From: UBA11090 sp035560555
Lineage (GTDB): Bacteria; Spirochaetota; Spirochaetia; Treponematales; Rectinemataceae
Direction of reading: 5' to 3'
Length of the DNA: 64,000 nucleotides
Assembly: GCA_035560555.1 (NCBI GenBank)
Contig: DATMZF010000065.1
Span: forward strand, 1-64,000
Shown here: positions 56,638 to 64,000 of the stretch, piece after piece
How positions within the stretch are numbered: the stretch's first letter is position 1
Layout of the letters: each line of letters opens with the position of its first letter
Position numbers and translations under genes: made by a program
The notes under the pieces: generated by a model
What the model was told of the DNA's origin: nothing
The model's database searches: none
What the model saw: the letters and a program-made list of their open reading frames with translations, nothing else

Positions 56638-57181
56638 AAGCCTCCGAGGCTTTTTTCTCTTCTATGGCCTTGAGCACGCGCACCAGCTTGGTGGGAATCG
56701 CGTTGAGGACATAGACGAGGTTCTGGGCGGGACCGTTCATCGCCGACAGCAACATCGCGATGAGCTGGCCGCGGCCGGGGAGTTTCGAGAAAGCCTCTAC
56801 CTGGGCGAGATCCATGAAGCCCTTGTCCACCACGGCGCCCTTGATCTTGAGATTGGGGACTTCCTTGGCGAAACCAAGGAGCACCTTGGCGACTTCGTTG
56901 GAATCGGACTTCACGAAGGTGACGGCCGTGGGTCCGGAGAGTACCGGCTCCACATCGTTGGTATATCCCAGCTCCTCGAAGGCGATTCGCGCGAAATTGT
57001 TCTTGACGACGTGCAACTCGGCTCCCTTCTCGCGCAGCTGATGGCGAAGGGTGGTGATCTGCTCGACCGTGAGTCCGCGGTATTCGGCGAATACGAAGTC
57101 GCTGGAGCCGTTGATCATGCTTTTCAGCGCGTCGATGGCTTCGGCTTTGGAGGACTGTATTTTGTTAGCTCTCATCGCCAT
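56636..57181 (-). CDS. rplJ: 50S ribosomal protein L10
   Basis: A 181-residue stalk base protein. MINGSSDFVFAEYRGLTVEQ and LRHQLREKGAELHVVKNNFA, then SGPTAVTFVKSD mark the rRNA-binding domain; the C-terminal helix (LVYVLNAIPTKLVRVLKAIEE) binds L7/L12 dimers. The ATG at 57181 has an AGAGG site and lies only four bases after rplA, so there is no separate L10 leader. Confidence 0.97.
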   Translation of the reverse strand: MAMRANKIQSSKAEAIDALKSMINGSSDFVFAEYRGLTVEQITTLRHQLREKGAELHVVKNNFARIAFEELGYTNDVEPVLSGPTAVTFVKSDSNEVAKVLLGFAKEVPNLKIKGAVVDKGFMDLAQVEAFSKLPGRGQLIAMLLSAMNGPAQNLVYVLNAIPTKLVRVLKAIEEKKASEA

Positions 57182-57185
57182 AGGG

Positions 57186-57872
57186 TTACCTCTTCTCGTT
57201 CTTGGCAATTACGACGCGTACGCTCGGCCCCATGGTGGAAGCCAAATATACGGAGCCCATGAAGTCGCCTTTCGCGTCGGCGGGGCGTTTCCTGTTGATC
57301 TCGTCGATGAGGACGGCAACGTTCTCGGCGATCTGGGCGGCTTCCATGGAAACCTTTCCGATGGCGAGATGGACGATATTGGTCTTGTCGGACCTGAATT
57401 CGGTGCGTCCCTTCCTGAGTTCGGCGAGGGCGGCCTTGAGATCGTTGGTGACGGTGCCGGTCTTCGGGTTGGGCATGAGGCCTTTGCGGCCCAGGACCAT
57501 ACCGAGCTTGCCGACATCCTTCATCATATCGGGGGTGGCGACGGCGACATCGAAGTCGAGCCAGCCGCCCTTGATCTTCTCGATGAGTTCGGCTTCGCCG
57601 GCATAGGCGGCCCCGAACTCCAAGGCTTCCTTGACGCGTTCGGGCTTGCAGAACACGAGGACTTTCTTCTCCCCGCGGAACTGGTTGGGAAGAACCACCG
57701 TGTCGCGCACCGACTGGCTCTTCTTGAGGTTGAGCCTGACGTGGATCTCCACGGTCTCGTCGAATTTGGCGAACTTCGCTTCCTTCACGAGAGCGCAGGC
57801 GGAGGCCAGATCATATTCCTGGGCGGGATCCACTTTCTTAGCGGCTTCGAGATATTTTTTTCCGTGCTTCAT
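57186..57872 (-). CDS. rplA: 50S ribosomal protein L1
   Basis: A 228-residue L1-stalk protein. KHGKKYLEAAKKVDPAQEYD, GRKGLMPNPKTGTVTNDLKA and GSVYLASTMGPSVRV are the signatures. Its ATG overlaps the TGA of rplK (ATGA). In E. coli L1 represses the L11-L1 unit; the long leader upstream of rplK could hold such a site. Confidence 0.98.
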   Translation of the reverse strand: MKHGKKYLEAAKKVDPAQEYDLASACALVKEAKFAKFDETVEIHVRLNLKKSQSVRDTVVLPNQFRGEKKVLVFCKPERVKEALEFGAAYAGEAELIEKIKGGWLDFDVAVATPDMMKDVGKLGMVLGRKGLMPNPKTGTVTNDLKAALAELRKGRTEFRSDKTNIVHLAIGKVSMEAAQIAENVAVLIDEINRKRPADAKGDFMGSVYLASTMGPSVRVVIAKNEKR

Positions 57873-58306
57873 TTCTTCAGCTCCGTCTCTACGCCCATGG
57901 AACGGGCGGTTCCGGCAATGATACGCATGGCTGCGTTCACATCATTGGCGTTAAGGTCCGGCATTTTCTGCTTCGCGATCCCCTCGAGTTTCTCGAGAGT
58001 GAGCTTGGCAACCTTGTCTTTCTGAGGAATGGCGGAACCCTTTTCGATGCCGCATGCTTTCTTGATGAGCACGCTCGCCGGCGGAGTCTTCAGGATGAAT
58101 GTGAAAGACTTGTCCTGATAGACAGTGATGATCGCCGGAATCACGAGACCGGGCTCCATGCTCTTGGTGCGCTCGTTGAACTGCTGGCAGAACATGGGCG
58201 CCGAAACGCCATGAGGGCCGAGAGCAGGACCAACGGGCGGGGCCGGAGTCGCCTTGCCGGCGGGGCACTGCAACTTGACGATCGCAGTAATCTTCTTTTT
58301 GGCCAT
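57869..58306 (-). CDS. rplK: 50S ribosomal protein L11
   Basis: A 145-residue protein of the GTPase-associated centre. ITAIVKLQCPAGKATPAPPV, GPALGPHGVSAPMFCQQFNE and the C-terminal LNANDVNAAMRIIAGTARSM are typical. The ATG at 58306 has an AGGAG site. It is preceded by a 298-base leader region after nusG. Confidence 0.98.
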   Translation of the reverse strand: MAKKKITAIVKLQCPAGKATPAPPVGPALGPHGVSAPMFCQQFNERTKSMEPGLVIPAIITVYQDKSFTFILKTPPASVLIKKACGIEKGSAIPQKDKVAKLTLEKLEGIAKQKMPDLNANDVNAAMRIIAGTARSMGVETELKK

Positions 58307-58604
58307 AGCCGTTCTCCTTTTGTGGTGTACCCGGCCGCAAAAGCCGCCGGGGTAGCGCTTCGTCATATCGGTTAGGCCCGAATACAACCCGCGACCGGTT
58401 ACCGCCGATCGCGCCGCGAATGGCTATTGCTATTCGCGAAGCTCCCATCTACTGGAGTAAATACCCCTTATCTGAGAAGCCTCGTGAAAATCCTAAAGAA
58501 TTTTCACGCTGCCGCTTTTCAAAAGATCAGAGGATCGGGAACCGCGCGAGCGGCAACCGTCCGCCCGAAACACCTGCACGCCCAACCTAGGGGCGTTCGG
58601 GTTA
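58307..58604 (-). promoter_or_regulatory. nusG-rplK leader region with hairpins
   Basis: No gene. On the minus strand it can form several stems: 58484-58507 (GTGAAAAT/ATTTTCAC), 58415-58438 (CGCGAAT/ATTCGCG) and a short one near 58573-58590. No strong promoter or terminator was read. The length and structure fit an autoregulated leader for the L11-L1-L10-L12-rpoBC genes. Confidence 0.35.
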
Positions 58605-59162
58605 TCAGGTCTTTTCCACCTGGGTCATGTCGACTTCCACCGGGGTGGATCTGCCGAATATGCCCACCATCACCTTGAGGCGATTCTTCTCGACATTCAC
58701 TTCTTCGATCGTGCCCGAGAAGGATTCGAAAGGTCCTTCTATGATCTTCACCTGCTCTCCCTGAGAGTAGGTCTGTTTCATTCGTATCTGCCTGTCGCCC
58801 TTGAGTTCGCCGGAACGCTGAAGAATGCGCCTTACTTCCTCGTTGGGTATCGGCTGCGGCTTGTTGCTCACATTGGACCCGACAAAACCGGTCACGCCGG
58901 TGATCTTCCGTATCCCGGAGCAGGTGGCCTTCCAGCCATTGTCGGGTAGATCCATTTCCACAAGAATATAGCCGGGCAAGATCTTCCTCGTCACCGTCTT
59001 TTTCTTGCCATCCTTGACATCGGTCACCTCTTCGGTGGGAACCTTGATGTCGGACACGATCTCGCGGGACAGATCACCCACATCGATCATCATGCGGATA
59101 GTTTTCTCTATCTTGTTTTCATACCCAGAGTAAACATGAAGAATATACCAGGATTTTGCCAT
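58605..59162 (-). CDS. nusG: Transcription termination/antitermination factor NusG
   Basis: A 185-residue factor. The NGN domain opens KSWYILHVYSGYENKIEKTI and contains KILPGYILVEMDL and TGVTGFVGSN; the C-terminal KOW domain has GEQVKIIEGPFESFSGTIEE. It links RNA polymerase with Rho or the ribosome (S10). The ATG at 59162 follows a GGAG site; a GTG two codons earlier is possible. It lies 12 bases after secE. Confidence 0.97.
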   Translation of the reverse strand: MAKSWYILHVYSGYENKIEKTIRMMIDVGDLSREIVSDIKVPTEEVTDVKDGKKKTVTRKILPGYILVEMDLPDNGWKATCSGIRKITGVTGFVGSNVSNKPQPIPNEEVRRILQRSGELKGDRQIRMKQTYSQGEQVKIIEGPFESFSGTIEEVNVEKNRLKVMVGIFGRSTPVEVDMTQVEKT

Positions 59163-59174
59163 CCTCACTCCGCC

Positions 59175-59357
59175 TTAACGGAAGACAATTTCAATGCCCA
59201 GCACGAGGAGAAAGTCGATCAAACCAAGCAGGAGCGCCATCGCCACCGTCGAAATCACGACCACTTTCGTCGAGGAGATGACATCTTCCTTACTCGGCCA
59301 AACGACTTTGGCCAGCTCCGCGTAACTATCTTTGAAGAACTGAACGATCTTCTTCAT
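59175..59357 (-). CDS. secE: Protein translocase subunit SecE
   Basis: A 60-residue protein with one transmembrane segment: the amphipathic VQFFKDSYAELAKVVWPSKE followed by DVISSTKVVVISTVAMALLL. This is the short single-span SecE that clamps SecY. The longer in-frame extension upstream runs through tRNA-Trp and was rejected. Order tRNA-Trp, secE, nusG is common. Confidence 0.96.
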   Translation of the reverse strand: MKKIVQFFKDSYAELAKVVWPSKEDVISSTKVVVISTVAMALLLGLIDFLLVLGIEIVFR

Positions 59358-59395
59358 GACGTCTCCTTGATACACGTACGAAAAAACGCTGGCGA

Positions 59396-59468
59396 CAGGC
59401 CAGGAAGGACTCGAACCCTCAACATCCGGTTTTGGAGACCGGCGCTCTACCATTAGAGCTACTGGCCT
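59396..59468 (-). tRNA. trnW: tRNA-Trp (anticodon CCA)
   Basis: A 73-base cloverleaf: acceptor AGGCCAG/CTGGCCT, D stem GCTC/GAGC, anticodon stem CCGGT/ACCGG around loop CTCCAAA, T stem GAGGG/CCTTC with TTCGAGT loop, discriminator G. The 3' CCA is not encoded. It lies between rpmG and secE on the same transcript. Confidence 0.96.
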
Positions 59469-59539
59469 AGGGCGAATCACGCGGCCGAAGGCCGCGCGAT
59501 ACCATTATCCCAAAAAGACAAAACCCCTGGGGGCCAGCC

Positions 59540-59713
59540 TTATTTGACCTTGGTCTCTTTGTGGAGCGTGTGCTTCTTGTCCCACTTGCAGTACTTCATC
59601 AATTCGAGCTTTTCCTGCATGGTCTTGCGGTTTTTCGTCGTGGTATAGTTTCGGCGCTTGCACTCGGTGCACTGCAGGGCGATTATCTCTACCGTCTGTT
59701 TCTTTCCGGCCAT
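59540..59713 (-). CDS. rpmG: 50S ribosomal protein L33
   Basis: A 57-residue protein, MAGKKQTVEIIALQCTECKR, RNYTTTKNRKTMQEKLELMK. Cys15, Cys18 and Cys42 are kept but the fourth zinc ligand position is Asp45 (YCKWDKKHTLH), a mixed form I associate with spirochaetes. It lies between the two tRNA genes. A GGACAAT sequence before the ATG gives a weak ribosome binding site. Confidence 0.95.
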   Translation of the reverse strand: MAGKKQTVEIIALQCTECKRRNYTTTKNRKTMQEKLELMKYCKWDKKHTLHKETKVK

Positions 59714-59774
59714 TGTATTGTCCTTTCGCGGCGCGACTCTTGTCCCCCGCGCCTGAATGCTAAAAATGTGTAAG

Positions 59775-59847
59775 AGCCCCCGAACGGAATCGAACCGTTG
59801 ACCTTATCCTTACCATGGATATGCTCTGCCGTCTGAGCTACAGGGGC
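59775..59847 (-). tRNA. trnT: tRNA-Thr (anticodon GGT)
   Basis: A 73-base cloverleaf: acceptor GCCCCTG/CGGGGGC (one T-G pair), D stem GCTC/GAGC, anticodon stem TATCC/GGATA around loop ATGGTAA, T stem AACGG/CCGTT with TTCGATT loop, discriminator T. CCA is not encoded. It is the first product of the unit that includes rpmG, tRNA-Trp, secE and nusG. Confidence 0.96.
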
Positions 59848-59865
59848 GTGGGTTAGAGCATCGGG

Positions 59866-59894
59866 AATTTAGCATTTATCCAGGGTGATGTCAA
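59866..59894 (-). promoter_or_regulatory. Promoter of tRNA-Thr-rpmG-tRNA-Trp-secE-nusG
   Basis: On the minus strand, a perfect TTGACA at 59894-59889, a 17-base spacer and TAAATT at 59871-59866, preceded by TGC. The start would be near 59859, twelve bases before the tRNA. One of the best promoters in the window. Confidence 0.72.
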
Positions 59895-59926
59895 TACCAT
59901 GGACCGCTATTTCCCCAAGCTTGGCA

Positions 59927-61543
59927 TCAAGACTGCTTCCGGGAACGCCTGCCCCCGATGGCCGAAGCGAGGGACGCGGCGACGGGGTCCTTCACAAAGA
60001 GGAGAATCGCGACGCCGATCGCCCCATATATGGTGGCGAGAATGACGAAGGGAAGGCCCGCCGAGATGAGGGTCGATCCCGACGCCGCGAATGTTTTGGC
60101 GAGCGGACCCTTGAGAAGAAGAACCGGGACGGACGCGACGAAGGAATACGCGAGAAGCTTCAGCGCATAGGTGGCGCAGCCGCCGAGAGCCTGCGCCAGC
60201 CCCCGTGTTTTGCCCCGCAGGAGCACGATGACGAGAATGGCCGTGTTGACGGCGCTGGAAAACGAGAGCGCGAAGGCTATGCCCGGCCCTTTGAAGGGAA
60301 AGGCCAGAATGGCGACGAGGGCGATGTTGACGGCGAAGCTGGCTATTCCCGCCAGGGCGGGAGTCTTGGAGTCCGATCTCGCGTAGAAAGCCGGCGCTAT
60401 GACGCGGTTGGCGGCTATGAAAGCGAGTCCCGTCTGGTGCCAGAAGAAAGCGGAGGCGGTGAGGCGCACCGATTCATCGGTGAAGCCGCCGCGCTTGAAA
60501 AGCAGGGTGACGATCTGTTCTCCCGTGATCATGGAAAATACCGCGACGGGGATAGTGGCGATCAACAGCGTCTGGAGCGTCTTCCCCAGACGCGAGGAAT
60601 AGAGGGCCCAATCGCCTCGCTTTACGGAGTCGGTGAGGCCGGGAAGAAGGACGGTGCCGGCCGATACGGCGAAGACCCCCAGGATGAGTTCCTGGAGCCG
60701 TATCGAATACTGGAGGCTGGAAGCGATGCCCGTCCCCGCCCGGGAGGCGAAAGCCGTGCTCACGAGATCGTTGAGCTGATAAGCGGCCATGCCGATGATG
60801 GTCGGGCCTATGAGCCTGAACACCTTCCGCATGCCCGGATCCTTGAAGGCCGCGCGCGGCGATATGAAGCCGAACCGAATCCCGGTTTTGAGCACCGCGG
60901 GGAGCTGCCACAGGGCTTGGGCCATGCCGCCCGCCACGACGCCGATGGCCATGGCGCGCGCGGGGTTGGGCATCCAGCGCGAAATGGCCCAGGGAACGAC
61001 GATGAAACAGACATTGAAGAGGATGGGCGCGAAGCCCGAAGGAGCGAATACGCCGAAGGAATTGAGAATGCCCTGAAAGAGCGCCGCTATCGAGACGAGG
61101 GCGAGGAAGGGAAACATAATCCTCGTCAGCGCGATGGTTTCGGCCGGGTCGGATCCGAAAGCCTTCACTATCCAAGGCGTCACGGCTATGCCCAGCGCGA
61201 CGACGCTCCCCACGAGGATGACGAGGACGGTGAGACTCGAAGACAGGAACTGTTTCGTCGCCTTTTCGTCCTTATCGTGGAGATAGTCCTTGAAGGTAGG
61301 TATAAAGGCGACCGCGATGGAGTTTTCGGCGAAGAGGCGCCGCATGAAGTTGGGGATCATGAAGGAAACGGAGAACGCGTCGGAGAGGATGCCCGTGCCG
61401 AGGAAAACCGCCTTCGTCATCTCGCGCACGAGACCAAGGACCCTTGAGATCATGGTGAGAACGGAGAGCATGCCCGCGTCGCGGACCATCTGCTTTTCCT
61501 CGCCGGCCTCGCTGGCCATCTTTTTTTCGTCGATATCGGACAT
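59927..61543 (-). CDS. murJ: Lipid II flippase MurJ
   Basis: A 538-residue inner-membrane protein with about 14 segments that moves lipid II across the membrane for peptidoglycan synthesis. It starts with a short cytoplasmic tail, then MLSVLTMISRVLGLVREMTK, DAFSVSFMIPNFMRRLFAEN and AFIPTFKDYL, the classical MurJ/MviN N-terminus, and later QLNDLVSTAFASRAGTGIAS. The ATG at 61543 has a GAAGGAA site; a longer upstream frame was not used. It is 85 bases after the threonine aldolase gene and reads toward the tRNA-Thr promoter. Confidence 0.94.
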   Translation of the reverse strand: MSDIDEKKMASEAGEEKQMVRDAGMLSVLTMISRVLGLVREMTKAVFLGTGILSDAFSVSFMIPNFMRRLFAENSIAVAFIPTFKDYLHDKDEKATKQFLSSSLTVLVILVGSVVALGIAVTPWIVKAFGSDPAETIALTRIMFPFLALVSIAALFQGILNSFGVFAPSGFAPILFNVCFIVVPWAISRWMPNPARAMAIGVVAGGMAQALWQLPAVLKTGIRFGFISPRAAFKDPGMRKVFRLIGPTIIGMAAYQLNDLVSTAFASRAGTGIASSLQYSIRLQELILGVFAVSAGTVLLPGLTDSVKRGDWALYSSRLGKTLQTLLIATIPVAVFSMITGEQIVTLLFKRGGFTDESVRLTASAFFWHQTGLAFIAANRVIAPAFYARSDSKTPALAGIASFAVNIALVAILAFPFKGPGIAFALSFSSAVNTAILVIVLLRGKTRGLAQALGGCATYALKLLAYSFVASVPVLLLKGPLAKTFAASGSTLISAGLPFVILATIYGAIGVAILLFVKDPVAASLASAIGGRRSRKQS

Positions 61544-61628
61544 TGTGTTCCTTCGAAACCAGCGCCCGGAAGGCGAGTTCGGCCAGCCAGGCGCTCTTCG
61601 GGGCAGGCGATTGCCGGCCTCACGCTGA

Positions 61629-62666
61629 TCAGGATCCGCGGCCGCCGGCGCGGAAAGCGGCCAGAAGCGAGACAACCTTATCAGTATGTTCTTTATTTAT
61701 CCAGTGGTGGGTGACAAAACGGCAGAAGCCGCCTTCGGGCGGATTTATTCTCACGCCCTCGCCTTCCATGTACGAGGTCAGCGCCATGCCGTCCACCCAG
61801 GCTGGTGTTCTGAAGAAAACCATGTTGATGTCGAGGGCATTCTCCTCGACGCTAAAACCGGGCAGGCCGGCCAGCTTCGCGGCCAGGTAGCGCGCGTTTT
61901 CGTGGTCCTCCCCGAGGCGGAGCGTCATCTCGCGGAGAGCGATGAGCCCGGCCGCGGCGAGAATCCCCGCCTGCCTCATGCCGCCGCCCATTATTTTCCG
62001 CTTGCGTCGCGCCCTGTCTATGAAGATTTTCGGACCGGCGAGCATCGATCCCACCGGCGCGCAGAGCCCCTTGGACAGGCAGAACATCACCGAATCGGCG
62101 CAGGCGGCGATGTCGGCAGCTGGCACGCCCAGCGAGGCGGCCGCGTTGAAAAGCCTCGCCCCGTCGAGGTGGATAGGCAGCCCCTTCTCCAGAGCCAGAG
62201 AGGAAATCTCCCTCATATACAAAAGGGGAACGACTCTCCCCGAGGAATGGGCGTTCTCGAGGCAGATAAGCGAAGTGGGTGGATAGTGGATATCGTCGCC
62301 GCGGATACGGGCCTCTATCTCGGACAAAGGAAGAATACCCTTCGGAGCGTCGACTGGGCGCGTCTGGACTCCGGCTATGACTGAGGCGGCGCCCGCCTCG
62401 TGCTGGATTATATGGCACTGCTCGCCAAGAATCACTTCGCTGCCTCTGGGGCACCAGGTGAAAAGCGCGAGTTGGTTGCCGAAGGTCCCCGACGGGACAA
62501 AAAGGGCAGCTTCCTTGCCGACGAGATTCGCGGCGAGCGTTTCGAGCTCGTTTATCGTCGGATCGTCGCCGTAGACATCGTCGCCCACGGGGGCTTGCGC
62601 CATGGCTGTCCTCATGGCCTGAGTCGGCCAGGTGACCGTATCGCTTCGGAGGTCTATGAACTGCAT
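61629..62666 (-). CDS. ltaE: Low-specificity L-threonine aldolase
   Basis: A 345-residue PLP enzyme that splits L-threonine or L-allo-threonine to glycine and acetaldehyde. It opens FIDLRSDTVTWPTQAMRTAM, has GDDVYGDDPTINELE, the VPSGTFGNQLAL cofactor-phosphate region, HLDGARLFNAA and the PLP lysine Lys199 in LSKGLCAPVGSML. I chose the ATG at 62666, with AAGGA nine bases upstream; an ATG three codons earlier abuts that site. It is divergent from the HAD phosphatase gene and probably co-transcribed with murJ. Confidence 0.93.
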   Translation of the reverse strand: MQFIDLRSDTVTWPTQAMRTAMAQAPVGDDVYGDDPTINELETLAANLVGKEAALFVPSGTFGNQLALFTWCPRGSEVILGEQCHIIQHEAGAASVIAGVQTRPVDAPKGILPLSEIEARIRGDDIHYPPTSLICLENAHSSGRVVPLLYMREISSLALEKGLPIHLDGARLFNAAASLGVPAADIAACADSVMFCLSKGLCAPVGSMLAGPKIFIDRARRKRKIMGGGMRQAGILAAAGLIALREMTLRLGEDHENARYLAAKLAGLPGFSVEENALDINMVFFRTPAWVDGMALTSYMEGEGVRINPPEGGFCRFVTHHWINKEHTDKVVSLLAAFRAGGRGS

Positions 62667-62738
62667 GCTGTACATCCTTTTCCATAGAATAGCAGGCTTA
62701 CCATAGTGTTATCAAGCTTGCGCGATTATGGTATATCA

Positions 62739-63575
62739 ATGACAATGAATATCAAGCTTATCGCCCTCGATCTCGACGACACCCTCCTCAAATCGGATCT
62801 GAGCATTTCGGAAACAAACAGGCTCGCCGTCCAGGAAGCCGAGAAGGAAGGCATAGAACTCGTGCTCGCCTCCGGCCGCAGCTATTTCGCCATGAGGAAA
62901 TACATAGATTTCCTTGGCCTGGGCAGGCCGGGCAACTTCCTGATCTGTTCGAACGGCGCCGAGATTCTCGAAGCCGAATCGGGAAAAACGAAGGATATGC
63001 TCATGCTCCCTGAATCCTTCTGCCACGAGACGGCGGCGAATATCGAAGCCCATGGCTTCCCGTGGCAGGTGTACATGGACGGGAAGATCTACTGCAGCGA
63101 ACTGAACCCTTGGGCCTTCCTGGACGAGCGCCTGTCCGGCCAGCCCGCCACGCTGGCGCCGTCCAAGGACATACTCTTTCGCGACGGCCAGCTCAAGTTC
63201 CTCGTTCCGGGCGAACCGGAGCGAATCGCCGAACTCTATGGGGAATTTGTCGAATACTATGCGGGAAAAGCCGAGATCGTGACCTCGAAACCGTATTTCC
63301 TGGAAATCCTGCCGCTTGGCGCCGACAAAGGGCACGCGCTGAAGCGTCTCGCGGGCAAACTCGGCATTGGCATGGAATCCGTGATGGCCATCGGCGATGC
63401 CATGAACGATTATGGCATGATCGCCGCCGCCGGCTGGGGCTGCGCTCCCGCCAACGCCATCGACGAGATAAAGGCGATAGCCCGCGTGGTATCCGCGAAA
63501 ACGAACGAGGAAGACGCCGTTTCCGACCTCATTTTATCGGTCGCGCTCGGGAAAGACCGTCGAGGAAAAGCATGA
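62739..63575 (+). CDS. Cof-type HAD family phosphatase
   Basis: A 278-residue haloacid dehalogenase-superfamily hydrolase of the Cof/IIB type. Motif I is ALDLDDTLLKSD with the catalytic Asp pair, motif II is ASGRSY, motif III contains Lys in ADKGHALKRL and motif IV is GDAMNDYGMIAAAG. A large cap domain lies between residues about 85 and 190. Members dephosphorylate sugar phosphates or flavin precursors; the substrate cannot be told. Two in-frame ATGs (62739, 62745) lack a ribosome binding site and follow TATGGT or TATATC, so a leaderless message is possible. Its 3' end overlaps the convergent peptidase gene by 47 bases. Confidence 0.88.
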   Translation: MTMNIKLIALDLDDTLLKSDLSISETNRLAVQEAEKEGIELVLASGRSYFAMRKYIDFLGLGRPGNFLICSNGAEILEAESGKTKDMLMLPESFCHETAANIEAHGFPWQVYMDGKIYCSELNPWAFLDERLSGQPATLAPSKDILFRDGQLKFLVPGEPERIAELYGEFVEYYAGKAEIVTSKPYFLEILPLGADKGHALKRLAGKLGIGMESVMAIGDAMNDYGMIAAAGWGCAPANAIDEIKAIARVVSAKTNEEDAVSDLILSVALGKDRRGKA

Positions 63576-64000
63576 GATAGCGCTGGACGCCGCCGAAGTA
63601 CTCATCCTGTATGGCCACGGCTGTTGTTCCAATGAAGCGGAAATGCCAGCTTTCCCAGACATAGCCGGTGACCGCCTCCATGCCTTCCGGAAAGGAGAGG
63701 GAAAAGCCAAAGCGCCCCGCGTTCGCGGCCACCCATTTGCCCGCGACGGTCTGCGCGAAGGCATCGGTGATGGATCCAAAATCGGCGGCGGTGCCGAGCT
63801 GGTGCTGGCTCGCCCCGGGGACGGCGGACACCCTCGACGCTTCCTTTTCCCCCATCTCGGCGACATAGCGCGCGAAGAGATCTTTCTGGTACCCGTAGCT
63901 TCGATAAGCGGATGAGACGACGAGGGTGACTCCCTCGGCCTTGGCCGCCTTGTCCATGGCCAGGAGGGCGTCGAACGCCGGCTTCCTGAGCCTATGGCCC
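63529..64000 (-). CDS. D-alanyl-D-alanine carboxypeptidase, M15B (VanY-like), 5' end missing
   Basis: The frame is open to the window edge, so the N-terminus is cut off; at least 157 residues are visible. They include LRKPAFDALLAMDKAAKAEG, SSAYRSYGYQKDLFARYV, the zinc motif SQHQLGTAADFGS and the closing ESWHFRFIGTTAVAIQDEYF with the last His ligand and catalytic Glu. M15B enzymes remove the terminal D-Ala of peptidoglycan side chains; a signal peptide would be expected in the missing part. The stop lies inside the HAD gene end. Confidence 0.85.
   Translation of the reverse strand, partial: GHRLRKPAFDALLAMDKAAKAEGVTLVVSSAYRSYGYQKDLFARYVAEMGEKEASRVSAVPGASQHQLGTAADFGSITDAFAQTVAGKWVAANAGRFGFSLSFPEGMEAVTGYVWESWHFRFIGTTAVAIQDEYFGGVQRYLMLFLDGLSRARPIK

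Noticed and set aside
59358..59480. Upstream extension of SecE
   Set aside because: It reads through tRNA-Trp; the ATG at 59357 gives a normal-length SecE.
59521..59538. Possible terminator after rpmG (CCCCTGGGG followed on the minus strand by a T-rich run)
   Set aside because: The stem leaves almost no loop, so a stable hairpin is doubtful, and tRNA-Trp and secE follow on the same strand.

Overview
This window is a G+C-rich bacterial chromosome segment that most likely comes from a spirochaete (Spirochaetota, Treponema/Spirochaeta side). The reasons are an EF-Tu very close to the treponemal type, an L33 with the spirochaete-like YCKWDKKHTLH ending, Asn at the RpoB position equivalent to E. 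coli Ser531 (the natural state in Borrelia and Treponema), and the layout of the ribosomal gene clusters. The genus cannot be fixed from the sequence alone. No rRNA, CRISPR array, insertion sequence or prophage was seen.

Positions 1-12700 hold housekeeping and accessory genes on both strands: a DUF2917 protein, a VanZ-like membrane protein, a membrane-anchored LuxR-type regulator, MazG, a MATE exporter, an MFS transporter fused to HEAT repeats, YhbY and YggT, a DUF72 protein, an RluA-type pseudouridine synthase coupled to a small unknown protein, a cation/proton antiporter fused to a PTS EIIA domain, and an EamA permease. Positions 12755-19261 hold hutH, a very large pyrophosphate-type phosphoenolpyruvate carboxykinase gene and hutI in one direction; urocanase is not present here. 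After a small exported protein and a RarD-like permease comes a complete liv-type branched-chain amino acid ABC transporter (livJ-H-M-G-F, 21001-25700). It is followed by an exported lipoprotein flavoenzyme with two FMN-binding domains and a fumarate-reductase-like FAD domain.

Positions 28629-59850 form an unbroken minus-strand gene-expression block. Read in its own direction it runs: tRNA-Thr, rpmG, tRNA-Trp, secE, nusG; rplK, rplA, rplJ, rplL, rpoB, rpoC; rpsL, rpsG; an EF-G paralogue; tuf; then rpsJ to rplQ (S10, spc and alpha operons joined), ending with a 56-residue zinc-ribbon protein and a terminator. Recognisable promoters and terminators split the str region into separate units (rpsL-rpsG, EF-G-like, tuf). 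The S10 promoter lies inside the tuf terminator. The rpsG 3' end with its terminator is tandemly duplicated, and the rpoB-rpoC and rplJ-rplL gaps contain perfect hairpins. The last 4 kb carry murJ, threonine aldolase, a Cof-type HAD phosphatase and a truncated M15 carboxypeptidase.

A recurring theme is a start codon placed 5-9 bases after a good -10 hexamer with no Shine-Dalgarno sequence (VanZ-like, MFS-HEAT, RluA, EamA, hutH, EF-G-like, perhaps the HAD gene), which suggests leaderless transcripts. Promoters were read by eye as TTGnnn-N17-TAnnnT; none is experimentally shown.
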